From contig NC_035174.2 in assembly GCF_001659605.2 (NCBI RefSeq), forward strand, positions 24,440,027 to 24,504,026: a DNA stretch of 64,000 bases. The letters run 5' to 3'. Below, in pieces: positions 1 to 10,533 of this stretch; within the stretch, counting starts at the first letter, position 1; each line of letters opens with the position of its first letter. The notes beneath the pieces were generated by a model. That model searched no databases. It had not been told where the DNA came from and saw nothing but the letters and a program-made list of their open reading frames with translations. The translations under genes were made by a program, and so were the position numbers. Source of the DNA: Manihot esculenta (Eukaryota > Streptophyta > Magnoliopsida > Malpighiales > Euphorbiaceae).

Positions 1-1683
1 TCCCAGTAACTCTGTGCCAGGGCGTAGAATCGAGCACCTGGTCTTCCTGTCATATATGTATATGTGTATATAACACCTCTGTACTTACCATTGCCAGGGC
101 GTAGTCAAAGGCTCCTGGACTTTGCTATACCTGCCAGGGCGTAGTCAAAGGCTCCTGGACTTCACTATACCTGCCAGGGCGTAGTCAAAGGCTCCTGGAC
201 TTCCTGTCTGAGACTATTGGATCATTCAGCATTCACTCACATCACCAAATAACGATGCAATGCAACATATTCGTGAATACTAATGCAATCAACATGATGC
301 ATGAGATATGCTAAAAGCAGTTTGTGGTTCAAGTAAAAGTCATAAGTTTAGTTCCACTCACCTCTGGCTATCTGGACTGACTGACTCTGCAGGCTCTGAA
401 CCTCTGGAGCAGTACTCACTGCTGCTCTCTCTGGTTCCTCTGGTCTGTACCTATATAGATGGACTCAAATGAGGGACCAAACAAGCTTATGAATAACTCT
501 CTTAAACTCCCCAAGAATCCCCTTAAACTCACTCAACTATCCATGTCAAATATGCAAAAGAAAACTGGACAGGACACTTTCGGCGGCAGGTTCGGCGGCC
601 GAAAGTCCTCTCCAGAGACGAAACTCAAGCACCTTCGGCGGCCGAGCCGAAACTCAATCTTCGGCGGCCGAACCCTTTCGGGGGCAAGCTTCGGGGGCCA
701 AACCTCACTCCAGAGACGAAAGTCTCACACCTTCGGCGGCACCTTCGGCGGCCGAATCCCCCAAACAGAGCCGAACATGCAAAACAGGCTGTGGCAGCCA
801 AGCCACCATGCAAGAGGTTCGGCGGCCGAATGAACCTTCGGCTGCCGAACCTGAGTTCATCCAGAACTCAGCTTCAACGGCAAACCATCTTCTCCTTCCC
901 TTCAACCACTCAAACCATATCTCCTCCACCTCCTCAACACACATATACTCACGTATATGATCACAGGGGTCCAAAACTATCTAATAACCCCAAACAACAA
1001 ATCAAACATAACACAGAAACATGGATACATGCATAACTCATCAAAAACCACTCCTTCGCACTTAACCATGCATCTCTCTCCCTCAACTTCCATAAAACCT
1101 TCAGAAAACACATAAACAGGTTCAAGAGCATTACTTACCTCCTGTAACAAGAAGCTGAACACTCTGAACAAGGAAAACGGACCAACTCTCCTCACACTCT
1201 CAAACTCACACAAATAGAGCTTTTTGCTTCAAAACATTCAAAACCTTGTGAACTATCACACCACTCTGCATGAGCTGCTCAAACTCAGCAAATAGACCAG
1301 GGGAGACGTGGCCAAGCTTCTGGCAACAAGGTGGACATAACACCTGTCCAAAATGCTGACTAAGGATGCCCAAAAGCTGGCTGGCCAACTCAATTTCGGC
1401 TGCCCAATCGCATGCAAACTCATGCAACTTTCGGGGGCCGAACTAAATCTTCGGAAGCCGAACATTGAGCACTTTCGGCGGCCAAACTTACCTTCGGCGG
1501 TCGAACTTGGCTCCTCTGCCTTGGTCACATTTCAACTCAACACTTGGTTCTATTTACCTTCAAAACATTTAAACACATCATAACACTTAATAAAACATAG
1601 ATCCTATCCATTTTAGAATTTCGACACCCTGAATTTCACCGGACTACAGGAATTCCGGTGCCGGATTCTAGCCGGGTATTACA
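1..1683 (-). mobile_element. Family A (Tekay-like) LTR, partial, minus orientation
   Basis: This is the terminal part of a family A long terminal repeat in reverse orientation, cut by the window edge. It ends in GCCGGGTATTACA, the reverse complement of the TGTAATACCCGGC start seen in the complete copies at 15311 and 46494. It carries the family hallmarks: the palindrome TTCGGCGGCCGAA and variants around 575-850, more palindromes around 1395-1505, and 'GCCAGGGCGTAG' tandem repeats near the left edge. The five bases after it (CACGT, 1684-1688) are the expected target duplication; the partner lies outside the window. Flanking sequence is a Tat-type LTR, so this copy is inserted in that LTR. The translated FGGR/SAAE-rich ORFs inside are repeat translations, not genes. 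Confidence 0.9.
92..204. repeat. 40-bp tandem repeat in family A LTR, 3 copies
   Basis: Three consecutive units begin with TGCCAGGGCGTAG at about 92, 132 and 172. Unit length is 40 bp. The same module occurs in different numbers and unit lengths in the other family A LTRs, so it is a variable-number segment of this LTR. Confidence 0.85.
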
Positions 1684-2000
1684 CACGTGATTACTACTTA
1701 TTAGCCAGTGATGTTCCGTGTTAAACAAACAACCACATCACCGCCGGATTATTGGAAAGATACTATATTTATCTTATCTCTTACAGTATAAAGGTAGAAG
1801 AACAATAGAGACAAAGGCACGCTATCTTTAGTACTACTTAACCTCTAAGTAATCCATTGTATCATCTCTATCCTTCAAGATACTAATTTGAGCGTCGGAG
1901 TGACTGTCGTGAGCACTAACCAACACCACACGTTTCTCCTCTTGCAAGTTTCAGTCAGTCACGATATAGTTTCATTCCGACCATGTCATTAATCTAATTT
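1684..2000 (+). mobile_element. Tat-type LTR, 3' portion (probable 5' LTR of the backbone element)
   Basis: This stretch matches by eye the sequence at 46190-46493 along its whole length, including shared blocks around ACTTATTAGCCAGTGATGT, ATCTCTTACAGTATAAA and CTTGAGCGT. It also resembles the LTRs at 50150-50526 and 55250-55608. A Tat-type gag start follows about 100 bp downstream, so this is the downstream end of a 5' LTR. Its upstream part is displaced by the family A LTR and lies left of the window. The exact LTR end is uncertain; it lies near the block ATCTAATTTGCA at about 1993-2004. Confidence 0.75.
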
Positions 2001-2105
2001 GCACAACATCATTTCATTCTGTTAAAGGATAACTCCATTGAATCCTCTTTATTTATTTGGATTACGACCAATTTTCTATTCCTTCTCTTTTTCTGCATTC
2101 TCAAA

Positions 2106-2578
2106 ATGGCTTGTAGTAGTAGAGCTGCTATGAATATTGCTATCAATGAGGGAGTCATTGTTTCCTCTGCTCCATACAACAGAGAAAACACGCCCCCGAT
2201 GGTCAATGAAGCAGACCTTAATGATTTAAATAATGAACAGATACTCCAACATATCCAAAGGCTGCAGGCTACGCTCGGGCAGTATAAGGCTCGGAAATAG
2301 GCATCAAAGATGGACCCTAGAAGAAGTGATGAAGCCTTTGTGGAGACCTCAAGGGTCCAAACAGAAGTGGCTAGATCACAGCCTAAAGGAAGACGGATTC
2401 AGAAGATGAATTGGATGAAGCTTCAAAAGGAGTGGATTGGAAGCTAATACGGGCCGTACAAAGATGCCCAAAGGAACAGGAAGAGGACTTCAGTCGAGAT
2501 GGTGTCTCGCCCCTTTCATGAGAAATACTAGCAGAAACCTTTCCCACCAAGTTCAAATTATCTAGCTTAGACAAGTAC
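2106..2578 (+). pseudogene. Tat-type gag, N-terminal fragment
   Basis: An open frame from the ATG at 2106 gives 64 residues beginning MACSSRAAMN and containing VNEADLNDLNNEQIL; a stop at 2298-2300 ends it. The same protein is recognisable in the second Tat derivative at about 50730-50830 (INEAYLNNLSIEQML). After the stop, shifted frames still show gag-like charged sequence up to 2578, where the full-length family A element is inserted (TSD AGTAC). The next gag segment resumes at 14638. Gag forms the virus-like particle in which reverse transcription occurs. This copy cannot be functional. Confidence 0.7.
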
Positions 2579-4845
2579 TGTAACGACTCGAAAATCGGAC
2601 CGCTACCGGCGCTAGGATCCAGATTGGCATAAGGCCGCCGGGACCCGTAGCAAGCCTGACATGCATCCTGTAAACCTGATTATCCCATACATGATCAACA
2701 GCATATATAAAATTTTTGAACTTTTCTTTTACCAAGCTCAACCTGTGCATGCCCGAAAACATAAATACATAAATATAAACCCCACACTGGAGCTCTCATC
2801 ACATGCTCCAATGGGGCATCTCATCATACACAAGCTTGGTGGAAGATAACATTATAAAACATAGATCATGTTTACAAAAGGGAATTCTATACAAACTCGG
2901 TCAAGCACATCTTCTAAACCTCAAACTCAAAATCAACATTTACATGACATAACAATATATCATTTTACAATTTATCATGTCCACATTCTACCTATTACAT
3001 ACACATGACTTCATTCACCTCGACTTCTCTGCCTAGCCCGTACCTGCAAACCTGGGGGATTAGGGAGAGGGGTAAGCTACTAGAGCCCAGTGAGCAGAAT
3101 AATAAAAACATTATATTAACATTTCATGCTTTCATTGAATGCATCACATCACAACCATATCACATCAAGGATGAACTTGTCACCAATAGTCCTCTACATA
3201 TCCAATAGTGCCAGAACGTAGAATGGGTCCTGGTCTTTCCCTTACATAGCATAACATAACATTCCAAAGTGCCAGAACGTAGAATGGGTCCTGGTCTTTC
3301 TCTTACATAGTGCCAGCGAACGTAGAATGGGTCCCACTGGTCTTTCATTCCATACCGTACATATCATATCATTACGTCATCGGTCGAGGACTATGGATCA
3401 TTCAACATTCATCCACAACAACAACATAAGAATGCAATGCAACATATTCGTGAATACTAATGCAAGCACCCTAATATATCACATGGTATCCATGATGCGT
3501 GAATCATGCTGAAATATTCATTATTTACTTTTAAAACATAAAAGGTTATTCCACTCACCTCTGGCTAGCTCTGACCAGACACTGGAGCAGCTGACTCACT
3601 GCTGGGGTCCTCGGTTCCTTGGGTCCGAACCTACACAGGTGGACTCAAATGAGGGACCAAACATATATGAACATAACTCTAAACTACTCCCCAAAAACCC
3701 CCTAGAACACTATGAAAAAATCATAGAAAAACATGCAAAGGAAGGCTGGACAGGGCACTTTCGGCGGCAGGTTCGGCGGCACCTTCGGCGGCCGAAACTC
3801 CCAGACAGAGACGAAAGTCCTCTTTCGGGGGCACTTTCGGCGGCCGAAACTGCCCTCCAGAGACGAAAGTCCTCTTTCGGGGGCAGGCTTCGGCAGCCGA
3901 AGGCTGGCTCCACAAACGGGTTCGGCAGCCGAAAGTTCCTTCGGCGGCCGAACCTGAGTTTCTCCAAAGTGGCAGAAACTCAGCTCCCACATGCACAAAC
4001 GCCTCCCAAACCTTTCAAACATGTACAAACCTATTCTACAACACTCCCAATCATTCACAATCACGCATACAAGTTCATAGGGGTCTCAAACAAGCCTAAA
4101 CCCCAACTATAACACATCAACATACCCACATTGTTCATAAACACACATTAAACCCATAAACTCAAAACAACCTAAACATGCATTTCTACTTCATAAACTT
4201 GTATAAAACTTGTTTAAAACACAACATAAGCTAGAGATCGACTCTTACCTCTTGAAGATCGAGAGTAGAGGCGATCTAACTTGGAGTTGGGAGAGATTTT
4301 AGCTCCTTGGGTCTCCAAGCTCAAAACTTGTCCTTTTGCTCAAAAATCTTCAAAACAAGGTGAAAACTAGTGAAAATCGTGAAAGATTTGAAGGAAGAAA
4401 CTCAAGATCAATGAGGGGCGGCAGAGAGCTCACCTTGGCCGAAAATGGGGGAAAAGCTCGCCCGTTTTCGGCTAAGGGACCCCTTTATAGGTGGCTGGCC
4501 AGGCCACATTCGGGAGCCGAACGTGCCTCCGCATGCATGCCATGTTCGGCGGCCGAACATAAGGTTCGGCGGCCGAACCTGGACTTCCCTCACTTATGCT
4601 TTCGGGGGCCTAAAGCATTCCCGAAGTGCATGCATGTTCGGCGGCCGAACTTGAGGTTCGGCGGCCGAACCTGGGTCTTCCTCCAAGATTATTTTCATGC
4701 AAAAACTCATTTCTTTCTTGATTAAAACATAAAACACATTAAAACATTTTATACAAACATGGTTTTACCCCTTCTAGAGGTCTTCGACACTCGAGATTCC
4801 ACCGGACGGTAGGAATTCCGATACCGGAGTCTAGTCGGTATTACA
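2579..4845 (-). mobile_element. 3' LTR of the full-length family A element
   Basis: 2267 bp, bounded by TGTAACGACTCG and GTCGGTATTACA. It is nearly identical by eye to the copy at 12320-14632. The clearest difference is about 42 bp missing from the palindrome cluster near 3775. It contains the tandem 'TGCCAGAACGTAGAATGGG' repeats (about 3208-3340), a transcribed palindrome cluster (3765-3955), the TATA region near 4483 on the minus strand, and an upstream palindrome group (about 4510-4675). On the minus strand this is the downstream LTR, next to the polypurine tract. Confidence 0.95.
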
Positions 4846-4860
4846 TTCTCCCCCCCTTCA
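4846..4860 (-). other. Polypurine tract of family A element
   Basis: On the minus strand the bases directly before the 3' LTR read GAAGGGGGGGAGAA, a classic polypurine tract used to prime plus-strand DNA synthesis. It lies about 85 bp downstream of the pol stop codon. Confidence 0.9.
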
Positions 4861-4944
4861 GAACAGTCGTCCCTGAATGTTCCTCAACTAGTACAAGCAA
4901 GGCATACAACATAACATACACATAAAACACACATAAAACTAACC

Positions 4945-7573
4945 TCAGAAGAGATAAGGGTACTGCTGGAGCATGGACTCCCGTGTCTCCCAAGTGCATT
5001 CTTCTAAATTGTGGTGGTTCCACAGGACTTTCACCATCGGGATTTCCTTGTTTCTCAGCTTCCTGATCTGGGTGTCTATGATCCGTACTGGCTGCTCAAC
5101 ATAAGTGAGATCTTCTTGGATCTCCACGTCAGGCTCACTAAGAACCTTGCCCGGATCTGACACAAACTTCCTCAACATGGAAACATGGAAAACCGGATGG
5201 ATCCTTTCCATTGAAGCAGGTAAATCCAGCTTGTACGACACATTCCCAATCTTTTGCAAGATTTCAAAGGGTCCGATGTATCGTGGGGCTAGTTTACCTT
5301 TCTTCCCGAAGCGAACCACTCCTTTCATAGGAGACACCTTGAGCAATACCAGATCCCCCTCCTGAAACTCTACTTGCCTTCTGCGGATGTCTGCATAACT
5401 CTTCTGTCTGCTTGCAGCAGTCTTGATCCTTTCTCTGATTATGGGTACCACCCTACTGGTGATCTCTACTAGCTCAGGCCCTGCCAAGGCCTTTTTTCCA
5501 ACTTCTTCCCAACAAACAGGTGATCTGCACTTCCTCCCATACAAAGCTTCATATGGAGCCATCCCGATGCTAGCATGATGGCTGTTGTTGTAGGCGAACT
5601 CCACCAAAGGTAGAGGTTGCCTCCAAGAACCGCCAAAGTCCAGCACACACATTCTGAGCATATCCTCTATTGTCTGGATGGTCCTTTCTGATTGTCCGTC
5701 CGTTTGTGGATGGAAAGCAGTGCTAAAATCCAACCTAGTACCATGGCATTCTGCAGACTCCGCCAAAATCTGGAGGTGAACTGGGGTCCTCTGTCGGACA
5801 CTGTTGAAACAGGAACCCCATGCAGCCTGACGATCTCATCAACGTACACCTGTGCCAACTTGTCCACAGAATAGCCACTCCTGACAGGGATGAAGTGAGC
5901 AGATTTGGTGAGTCTGTCCACAATCACCCATATGGAATCCAATCTGTTGGACGCCGCCGGTAACCCCACTACGAAGTCCATAGCTATGTTCTCCCATTTC
6001 CACTCTGGAATAGGTAGCGGGTTAAGCATTTCAGCCGGCTTCTGATGTTCCAGCTTCACCCTCTGACACACTTCGCAGGCTGACACGAACTGTGCCACTT
6101 CTCTCTTCATAGCTGGCCACCAATAGACCTTCTTCAAATCTTGATACTTTTTGGTGGCTCCGGGGTGAACGCTGTATCTTGCATTATGAGCCTCTCTCAT
6201 AATGTCTCCCTTTAGCCCTATGTCATCTGGTACACATAGTCTGCTCCCATAGCGGAGGATCCCCTTACTGTCGAATCTGAACTCACTATCTTTGCCTGAC
6301 TGAACAGTCCTGGCAATCTTCACTAACTCTGGGTCCTCATACTGTTTCTGAGCCACCTGCTCCAGAAACACGGGCGCCATTCTCATCTGGGCAATCAAAG
6401 CACCTGTACCAGACAACTCCAACTGTAGACCTTCATCAATGAGCTTGTAAAACTCCTTCACCACTGGTCTCCTCTCCGCCGTGACGTGGGATAGATTGCC
6501 TAGTGATTTCCGGCTTAGGGCATCTGCCACAACATTCGCCTTACCCGGATGGTACTGAATCTTGCAATCATAATCACTCAGCAGCTCTACCCATCTTCTC
6601 TGTCTCAAGTTCAAATCTCTTTGACTCAGGATGTACTGCAGGCTCTTATGATCTGTGAAGATCTCACATTTAACCCCATAGAGGTAGTGCCTCCACATCT
6701 TGAGTGCAAAGATTACTGCTGCCATCTCCAGGTCATGCGTGGGGTAATTCAACTCATGCTTCTTCAGCTGTCTAGAAGCATAAGCAATTACCCTTTCATT
6801 CTGCATTAACACACAACCCAGTCCCACACGGGACGCATCACAAAACACTGAGAAGTCTTCATTGCTAGATGGCAGGGCTAACACTGGTGTTGAAGTCAAC
6901 CTCTTCTTAAGCTCTTCAAAACTCTCTTCGCACTGGTCAGTCCACACGAACCTCTGGTTCTTCCTGGTCAATCTGGTCAGAGGAGCTGCAATCTTTGAGA
7001 AGTCCTGAGCGAACCTCCTGTAGTAACCTGCCAAACCCAAGAAACTTCTAATCTCTGTCACTGAAGTGGGTCTAGGCCAGTTAGCCACAGCTTCTATCTT
7101 CTTGGGGTCCACCTCTATTCCATTTTCTGACACTACATGCCCTAAGAATGAAATGCTCCTCAGCCAGAACTCACACTTAGAGAACTTGGCATACATGCCA
7201 TGTTCCCTCAAGGTCTGCAGAACCAACCTCAGATGATGGGCATGCTCCTCTGCATTCCTGGAATACACTAAGATATCATCTATGAAGACAATAACAAAGT
7301 GATCCAGGTATTGGCTAAACACTCTATTCATGAGATCCATGAATGCTGCAGGGGCGTTGGTTAACCCGAACGGCATTACAAGGAACTCAAAATGCCCATA
7401 TCTGGTCCTGAAAGCTGCCTTTGGCACATCCTCTTCTCTAATCCTCAGCTGATGGTACCCGGACCTCAGATCTATTTTGGAAAAACAATCCGCTCCTGCT
7501 AGCTGGTCGAATAGATCATCGATCCTTGGCAGAGGGTATTTGTTCTTAGTAGTGACTTTGTTCAACTGCCTAT
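4945..7573 (-). pseudogene. Family A pol, RT core to integrase/chromodomain
   Basis: Downstream part of the polyprotein on the minus strand, resuming at [12 protein letters not shown] after the LTR insertion. The reverse transcriptase core has the catalytic FIDD box (codons near 7275-7286). RNase H follows with FCDAS, DLEMAAV and FTDHKSL. The integrase has a zinc-binding start ([10 protein letters not shown]...CEVCQ) and core Asp residues in MDFVVGLP and SDRGPQF. A one-base deletion near 5743 (ATGGTACTAGG where ATGGGTACTAGG is expected) shifts the frame. The rest, from [19 protein letters not shown] to the chromodomain-like end [16 protein letters not shown]...YPYLF, is read in another frame and stops at 4945. 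The first 11 residues of the long open frame ([11 protein letters not shown]) are mostly the inserted LTR read through and not pol. Confidence 0.95.
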
Positions 7574-7724
7574 TGACAGAGCATAATTTAGCCCACTTTA
7601 TCATGATAATCTTGATGTTTATTTACACCTTTTCTACCTAATTTGGTGGTTTTAACCATGTTTTGCAGATATTAGGTGTAAAGAGACAATCTGGAGAAAA
7701 TGCTCTTAAAACTGCCAAAAAGTG

Positions 7725-7985
7725 CCAAATATGGAAAGTTCCAGAAAAGGAAAGTTTTCATATATGGAAAGTTCCAAATAAGGAAAGTCTTCATATATGG
7801 AAAGTGCCAAATAAGGAAAGAGTCAGAAAGCACAGTCAGCAAACTGTCCGAAATTCGAACTGCAGAATCTTTCCTGCCTTATTTAGAACATGTGCTAAGA
7901 AAGGAAAGTTTTCAAATAAGGCAGGTTTTCAGAAAAGGAAAGTCTTCAAATGAGGAAAGTGCAGAGACAAAAGCAAATAAGGAAA
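7725..7985 (+). repeat. Short direct repeats in family B U3
   Basis: Repeated variants of TATGGAAAGTT / AATAAGGAAAGT recur every 20-35 bp through this block, upstream of the TATA box. Shorter versions occur at the same place in the copies near 17550, 23530, 31150 and 35180. Repeated short elements in U3 are commonly enhancer modules; that role is inferred. Confidence 0.6.
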
Positions 7986-8740
7986 GCTCAGTCAGGAAAT
8001 TATTTGAATTTCGAATCGCAGATCTTTCTTTCCTTATTCAAAGATGTGCACGTACTGCAGCAGTCAAATCTTCCAATTTAGGCAGCAAGGTCTCATCAAG
8101 GCACACTTGCCTCTTCTGCGTTCAGCGTTTAAAATTCAAATGAAGGCTCCACCTAAAAAGGAAAGACTGGACATATATCTTTCCACTTCTGCACATTAAT
8201 GACTGCATTCTCCTGCCTCTTTTGCAATCCATGCGCGCGCCACCTCTTCTGGAAGCATGATCCGCGCATCCTTCCTCTTCTGAAAGCCTTAGTACGTGCA
8301 TATTTCCTTATGAACATCAAGCCATGACTTTTCTTCCTCTATTGGCAGCCTTGGATCGCTCTTCCTTCCTTTTCAAGCACAAGGTACGCTCCTTTCCTAT
8401 TCTGAAGGCAATCTGCGCGCCAACTTCCTTCTGAAGCCTTGCAGTCCGATTCTTTCCTCTTTTGCAACAACTTGGGCAGCAAGTTGCATATGGGCAGCAC
8501 CTTGGGCAGCCTCTACACTAATTAGGAAGCAAGGTCAGCATCTAAACTTATTTAGGAAGCACAATCTGCGCCTCCTTCCCTTTCTGAGAGCAAACCGCGC
8601 GCACCAACTTCCTTCAGCAGTGCATTTTCGCGCAGCCTTCCTTCTGAAGCCGAAAAGCGCGATTCTTTCCTTTTCAGACACATCTTGGGCAGAAAATACC
8701 TCTTGGGCAGTAAGTATGACCTAGGGAAACACTTTTCAAC

Positions 8741-8748
8741 TATAAAAA
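8741..8748 (+). promoter_or_regulatory. TATA box of family B LTR
   Basis: TATAAAAA in the context CAACTATAAAAAGCCAC. The same box occurs in the copy at 15242 (17959-17966), in a matching context. Transcription would start about 30 bp downstream, which defines the U3/R border. Confidence 0.7.
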
Positions 8749-8854
8749 GCCACATAAGAAGCCTCTACGGGGTCCCGAAGCTCCCCTTGGGAGACACCTA
8801 CGAAATTCACATCTCTTCTTCTACCTTTCTTCTTTTCTTTTATTTTTGGTTTTT

Positions 8855-8878
8855 GTTTCAGCCATGAGAGGCTGAAAC
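8855..8878 (+). other. Conserved hairpin in the family B LTR leader
   Basis: GTTTCAGCC pairs exactly with GGCTGAAAC around the six-base loop ATGAGA. It lies about 110 bp after the TATA box, so it would be in the 5' leader of the genomic RNA. Equivalent hairpins stand in the other B LTRs near 18077, 24079, 31612, 35634, 37256, 52580 and 63330. The function is unknown. Confidence 0.7.
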
Positions 8879-9698
8879 CTCTTTTCTAGTTGAAGAATAA
8901 GTGAAGCTTTAGTTGTATTGTGGATTGAGAGACTTGGACTACATTGTTTATCTTTTGTTATTCAATATTCTTGTGATTTCATGCTTAAGGACATTATTGC
9001 TTTGTTATTTAAGGTCTCCATTGATTTTTTGTTGCAAAGTGATATATTGTTGGTTTGAATGATTTTAAGTCCGTAATTGCTTGATTTGTTCAACCATAAG
9101 AACACTTGGTGCACAACCAAGGAAATTGCATGATCTAGTGTTGTCTCCATGCATGTGGGTGACTAGAATTGGTTCTCTCTATTTCTTTATGCGATTGACT
9201 ATTGTATAAGGCCTGTGGCTCAAAGACGTTCTTTGGCAATTTTTAATTAGTAATTAATTTGAGGACTTTCCCTAATTGATTTAATCTAAAAGAGAGATAA
9301 TGGATGTGAGAAGCTTCTTCAATCTCCATGGCCAATTTATTGAATCAACAAAGGAACATATGTGTCAATGAACAATCCCATCAACTAAAGTGGATCTAAT
9401 TCTTCAACTAGAGCTTTTACTATCATAGTTTTACCCTTAATTTGCCAACTGCTTTCTTTTTAATTGCTCTTTTCATTAGTTTAAACAAATCAATCTCAAA
9501 ACCCCCCCCATTTTTACTTTACATGCATTTTATTTTTATTTTGTTTTCTGTTTGTTTATTTAGTCTTGACAAGAAAGATAGGTAAGTATCAATTCCCTGT
9601 GGATTCGATCCTTTTACCACTGTCTACAGTTTTAATATTGTTGGTAGTTACAAAGGTTATTTATTTTGACCGGCTTCGACAACCGTTCTGTCACCTAT

Positions 9699-10497
9699 AG
9701 TCGATACAAAGTCTAAGAGATCCATCCTTCTTTTTAACAAAAAGCACTAGGGCACCCCAAGGTGAGGTACTCGGTCGAATGAAGCCCTTATCTACCAGAT
9801 CTTGCAACTGCTCCTTAAGCTCCTTCAGTTCTGCTGGTGCCATCCTATAGGGAGGAATAGAGATCGGTCTAGTTCCAGGCATCAATTCTATCTCGAACTC
9901 TATCTCCCTAGCAGGTGGTAAACCTGGCAGCTCGTCTGGGAAGACATCCTGAAATTCTCTGACAACTGGCATCGAGGCTGGCTCCCTGACCTGACTATCT
10001 AGCTCTCTCACATGAGCCAAATACCCCTGACATCCCTTCCTAAGCAACCTACGAGCCTAAAGAGCTGATATCAGGCCTCTAGGTGTACCCCTCTTGTCTC
10101 CTCTGAAGACGACCTCTGACCCGTTCTGATCTCTGAACCTGACTACCTTGTCTCTGCAGTCCAAGGTAGCACCATGGGTAGATAGCCAATCCATCCCTAG
10201 AATGACGTCAAAGTCTGTCAAATCTAGAACCACAAGGTCGGCGGAGAGGCATCTTCCCTCAACAAAAACTGGACTGTACTGGCAGACTGACTCTGCCACT
10301 GACGGGTCACACTTGGGTCCACTGACCCATAGGGGACACTCTAACCCAGAGACCATCAGACCCAACCTCTCAACGGCTCTCGGAGCAATAAAAGAATGAG
10401 ATGCACCCGGGTCCATTAATGCATACACATCAGAACATCCAATGATGAGATTACCTGACACCACGGTGTTGGATGTGTTAGCCTCCTGCTGTGTCAT
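9699..10497 (-). pseudogene. Family A protease and N-terminal reverse transcriptase
   Basis: Minus-strand continuation of gag in the same reading frame. The aspartic protease motif is ALMDPGASHSFI, followed by DFDVILGMDWL, the usual second protease motif of plant Gypsy elements. A TAG at 10057-10059 interrupts the frame after GLISAL. The same frame resumes with the RT N-terminus: [12 protein letters not shown], then [18 protein letters not shown], then [13 protein letters not shown]. At 9698 the coding sequence is broken by the family B solo LTR. Because no frame change is needed across the stop, it is most simply a point mutation in an originally single gag-pol frame. Confidence 0.93.
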
Positions 10498-10533
10498 GGT
10501 GAAGATCCTGGCTGGAGCTGATGGACCTTCACC

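Larger units (their letters stand above)
7574..9693 (+). mobile_element. Family B (Athila-like) solo LTR inside family A RT gene
   Basis: 2120 bp beginning TGACAGAGC and ending TTCTGTCA, with perfect 7-bp inverted ends. It is flanked by an exact 5-bp duplication CCTAT (7569-7573 and 9694-9698). It splits the RT codons between CIDYR and QLNK of the family A pol. It is the longest complete family B LTR here (others 1.4-1.6 kb) because its U3 holds extra GGAAAGTT-type repeats and GCGCGC-containing segments. It has a TATA box at 8741 and the family's conserved hairpin at 8855. It matches the truncated copy at 62338-64000 closely in the opposite orientation. Confidence 0.96.

Noticed and set aside
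459..1036. ORFs rich in FGGR, SAAE, RRPN motifs here and near 3639-4112, 13380-13898, 43893-44450
   Set aside because: They are translations of the TTCGGCGGCCGAA repeats in all frames on both strands of non-coding LTR DNA; motifs change with frame and do not follow protein conservation.
7663..8143. 96- and 147-aa ORFs with KVPNKESLHIWK-type repeats
   Set aside because: They translate the short U3 repeats of the family B LTR; no homologous frame in other copies.
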